From Priapulus caudatus (lineage: Eukaryota > Priapulida > Priapulimorpha > Priapulimorphida > Priapulidae), in assembly GCF_000485595.1 (NCBI RefSeq), contig NW_014577077.1, positions 752,852 through 816,851 on the forward strand: a DNA stretch of 64,000 bases, in the 5' to 3' direction. This document shows positions 62,017 through 64,000 of this stretch, one piece after another. The translations under genes and the position numbers were made by a program. The notes beneath the pieces were generated by a model that searched no databases, was not told the origin of the DNA, and saw only the letters and a program-made list of their open reading frames with translations. Each line of letters starts with the position of its first letter. Position 1 is the stretch's first letter.

Positions 62017-63650
62017 CTGTAGGGTATAAAATGAAACGTAAAATGAAACAAATAAAAATTTTTATAACCAAAGTAAACATGGATTGTGAACAAGAGGAAA
62101 TCCCGAATTTGAGAACTGTGGCAGCATACACGCATGCATGCACGCACCCAAGCACGCACACACACACACTAAAGCATCCATTCTCAGGATTCTGAGTAGA
62201 AAGAAATAATCACAAGCTCTGTACCTGGTGTGACGATTTGACTGACCCATGTAGACGCCAGGAGTGGGCGTGTGAGCCCGCTGAGTGATGGAATAGTCAA
62301 CACGGATTCGGCGTCCATCAACTTCGATTCCAGAACACTTTTCCTTTGCCTGCAATACGTTCAGCACACCTAACATTTGGGTCTATAGACTAACTGCGTC
62401 GACCAATTATACTATAACGCAGTGACAACTAGTGGTGAACAAGCATGGTAATGCAGTGTGACAACCGAAAACATTGACATGACTTTCAAACAGGAGTGTA
62501 GCTAGATGAAACATACTAAAACGAATGCAAATTTTAGGCAAATTTTCCACATCTTATTTTTGTTAGTAATATAAATGCAATATGATATTATTACTAGTAC
62601 CTCTTCTGCATCTTCAACGTCTCTGAATGTGATGAATGCAAACCCACGTGACCTGCCCGACTGGAATCAAAAGACATATATATGATAATATACATACACA
62701 AATATGAACTCAAGAAATATTTTGCAGATCAGCACACAAATATACTTGATAATCGCATGCAGGGCTCCTAAATTGAAACAGACGTTTGCGAGAACGACAC
62801 TGGTTAATGAGGAACATACAGACTTTTACCACGTTTGAGGTACAATGAAATCAAACTCATGCATCGATGCATTTTCTACACATAGATACTCACTCCATGA
62901 TCATAGATGATATTGCAGTCGTCCATGGGTCCGTAGCGACTAAATATATCCCTCAAGTCACGCTCTTCTGTGTACAGAGACAGGCCGAACACACCAAGGC
63001 AACGGCTCGCAGAGGGATTGTCCTGTTTGTTGATTGTGACATGTTATAGCATTAGTTTGATCCAGGAGATTGCCACATCGCAACAACCTTCACAGACAAG
63101 CAACCCACATCTCAGCAAAACATAAGTGAACTGTACCCAGGGTTCACACACATAAGGGAAAGCATATTTCCAGGTGTATCAAGACTTAAAAAAATCATTG
63201 TAGCAATTTTATCAGAATCCAATCTTTGTGTCTTGTATCGTAGCGATTTGTGAGAAAACTCCAACACGAAGCAGATTTTATTGCTTCTCAGACAAGATAG
63301 ACATGAGCCAAATTTCAAAAACCTTCCAGGACTACCCACACTAATAGTCTGTTTTCAAATACTTTCTGATAAATGTAAAATTCATTTACAGATCTGGGCA
63401 ATCGCAATTTTACAGGTGAAAATATTATACACACCTCTGCTCTCCATCAAATCGATCACAACCTAGATGACACAGACTTTATGTTTACATGCACCCACGC
63501 CCTCTTACCTAGGAATAAAACTGAGCAGAAGTACACTGGCTAAGACCAAGGCTCTGCATACGTACCCTGCTGCCCATGTGCCTGCGCCTATTTGACATTG
63601 GAGACCGACTACGGCTACGATGGCGTCGCGAGTAGGGAGAGCGAGAACAG
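61935..63650 (-). CDS. tra2: Transformer-2 (TRA2) splicing regulator, 3' part (N-terminal exons outside window)
   Basis: Nuclear SR-like protein that binds GA-rich exonic enhancers and promotes exon inclusion. Exons on the - strand, 5' to 3': 63650-63566, 63022-62894, 62660-62601, 62349-62225, 62016-61935; borders are AG/GT and phases agree. The first holds the end of the RS1 region ([20 protein letters not shown]). The RRM follows: RNP2 CLGVFGL, RNP1 SRGFAFITF. Next is [23 protein letters not shown], the helix-strand and linker peculiar to TRA2. The last exon gives the RS2 tail, SYSPRELC then TGA. Internal introns are only 0.2-0.55 kb, unlike igf2bp. The first exon seen starts in phase 2, so more N-terminal RS exons lie beyond 64000. 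The C-terminus may instead continue by splicing at 61949. Confidence 0.93.
62225..62349 (-). CDS. tra2: tra2 exon: RRM end and TRA2 linker
   Basis: [20 protein letters not shown], then [15 protein letters not shown], the linker that distinguishes TRA2 from other SR proteins. Phase 0 in, phase 2 out. Confidence 0.93.
62601..62660 (-). CDS. tra2: tra2 exon: RNP1
   Basis: 20 codons, [20 protein letters not shown], with RNP1. Acceptor gattccag, donor gag|gtacta, phase 0 both sides. Confidence 0.93.
62894..63022 (-). CDS. tra2: tra2 exon: RRM first half
   Basis: 43 codons, [20 protein letters not shown] onward to NIIYDHG. Contains RNP2 and helix 1. Acceptor caaacag, donor gga|gtgagt, phase 0 both sides. 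Confidence 0.93.
63566..63650 (-). CDS. tra2: tra2 exon: end of N-terminal RS region
   Basis: Reads [19 protein letters not shown] and then NRRRHMGSR, matching the family's SPMSTRRRHVGNR. Acceptor ttattgcag at the 5' side, donor agg|gtacgt, phase 0 out. Confidence 0.9.
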
Positions 63651-64000
63651 CTGCAATAACAGAGAGCATCGTTAGATCACATGTCCGGCATACACACACG
63701 TGCACTAGAGGTGTAACGATACACTATGGTCACGATAAGATACGTATCTCGATACGTAGGTCACGATACAATACTTAGTTATAGCGATACACAGATAGAA
63801 AGGTAATATATACATATATAATTATTATATGTATTCCAATACTTTATAACACAAACGTATTAAGCAGGGCTCAATTTTAACAGTCGTCCGGTCGTCCGTG
63901 ACGACTGGATTTTCTCTCGGGCAACTACAAATTGCTTCCGTGGTTGTCCGGTGTCCAACCTCTATAAAATTTTATATTCATAATAGGCGCGTTCACACTG
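63651..64000. other. tra2 intron with transposon end
   Basis: No exon seen. AT-rich sequence with cacgataagatacgtatctcgatacg repeats, then from about 63863 cagggctcaattttaacagtcg and gtcgtccg/ggttgtccgg motifs, which resemble one end of a DNA transposon running off the window. Confidence 0.5.

Overview
The window is animal nuclear DNA from what is most likely an invertebrate bilaterian. Small, well-conserved exons with clean GT/AG borders are scattered through very large introns. The introns are full of non-autonomous DNA transposons (MITEs), foldback elements, minisatellites and GT/TA microsatellites. Two genes can be read with confidence. The bilaterian placement rests mainly on a 12-nt let-7 match in the presumed 3' UTR; phylum and species cannot be read from the sequence.

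From 1552 to 50947 on the + strand lies a complete IGF2BP (IMP/VICKZ) mRNA-binding protein gene. Sixteen coding exons, all phase-consistent, encode two RRMs, four KH domains with intact GXXG loops and an Arg/Gly-rich tail: 630 aa with every exon included. Intron 1 (9.4 kb) and intron 2 (23.2 kb) split RRM1 and separate it from RRM2. The other introns are 0.16-3.6 kb. Intron 2 holds two CpG-rich islands (about 20.7-22.6 kb and 30.4-31.3 kb). The first contains a previously unremarked candidate alternative first coding exon (21554-21615) whose phase fits RRM2, which would give an isoform without RRM1. A 15-nt and a 33-nt microexon sit beside KH3; the 33-nt one would lengthen the KH3 variable loop. 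The presumed 3' UTR (50948 to about 55.17 kb) has the let-7 8-mer and a strong hairpin.

From about 55.2 to 61.9 kb is intergenic or UTR sequence with short transposon fragments. From 61935 to 63650 on the - strand lies the 3' part of a transformer-2 (TRA2) splicing factor gene, convergent with IGF2BP. It has the end of the N-terminal RS region, the RRM, the linker typical of TRA2 and a C-terminal RS tail; its first exons lie beyond the window. From memory, IGF2BP2/TRA2B and IGF2BP3/TRA2A are neighbours in human, so this may be an ancient linkage of two RNA-binding protein genes.

The main repeat systems are a CAGGGTTCTCC-ended MITE family with 5-bp target duplications (6009, 25342, 37514), a CAGTGYTCGAAATAAG-ended family (6662, 33309), two large foldback elements sharing the terminus GAGTAGATAATA (22919, 29076), a palindromic element with a telomere-like core (2219), and several tandem or segmental duplications. 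Positions 740-749 are an assembly gap.
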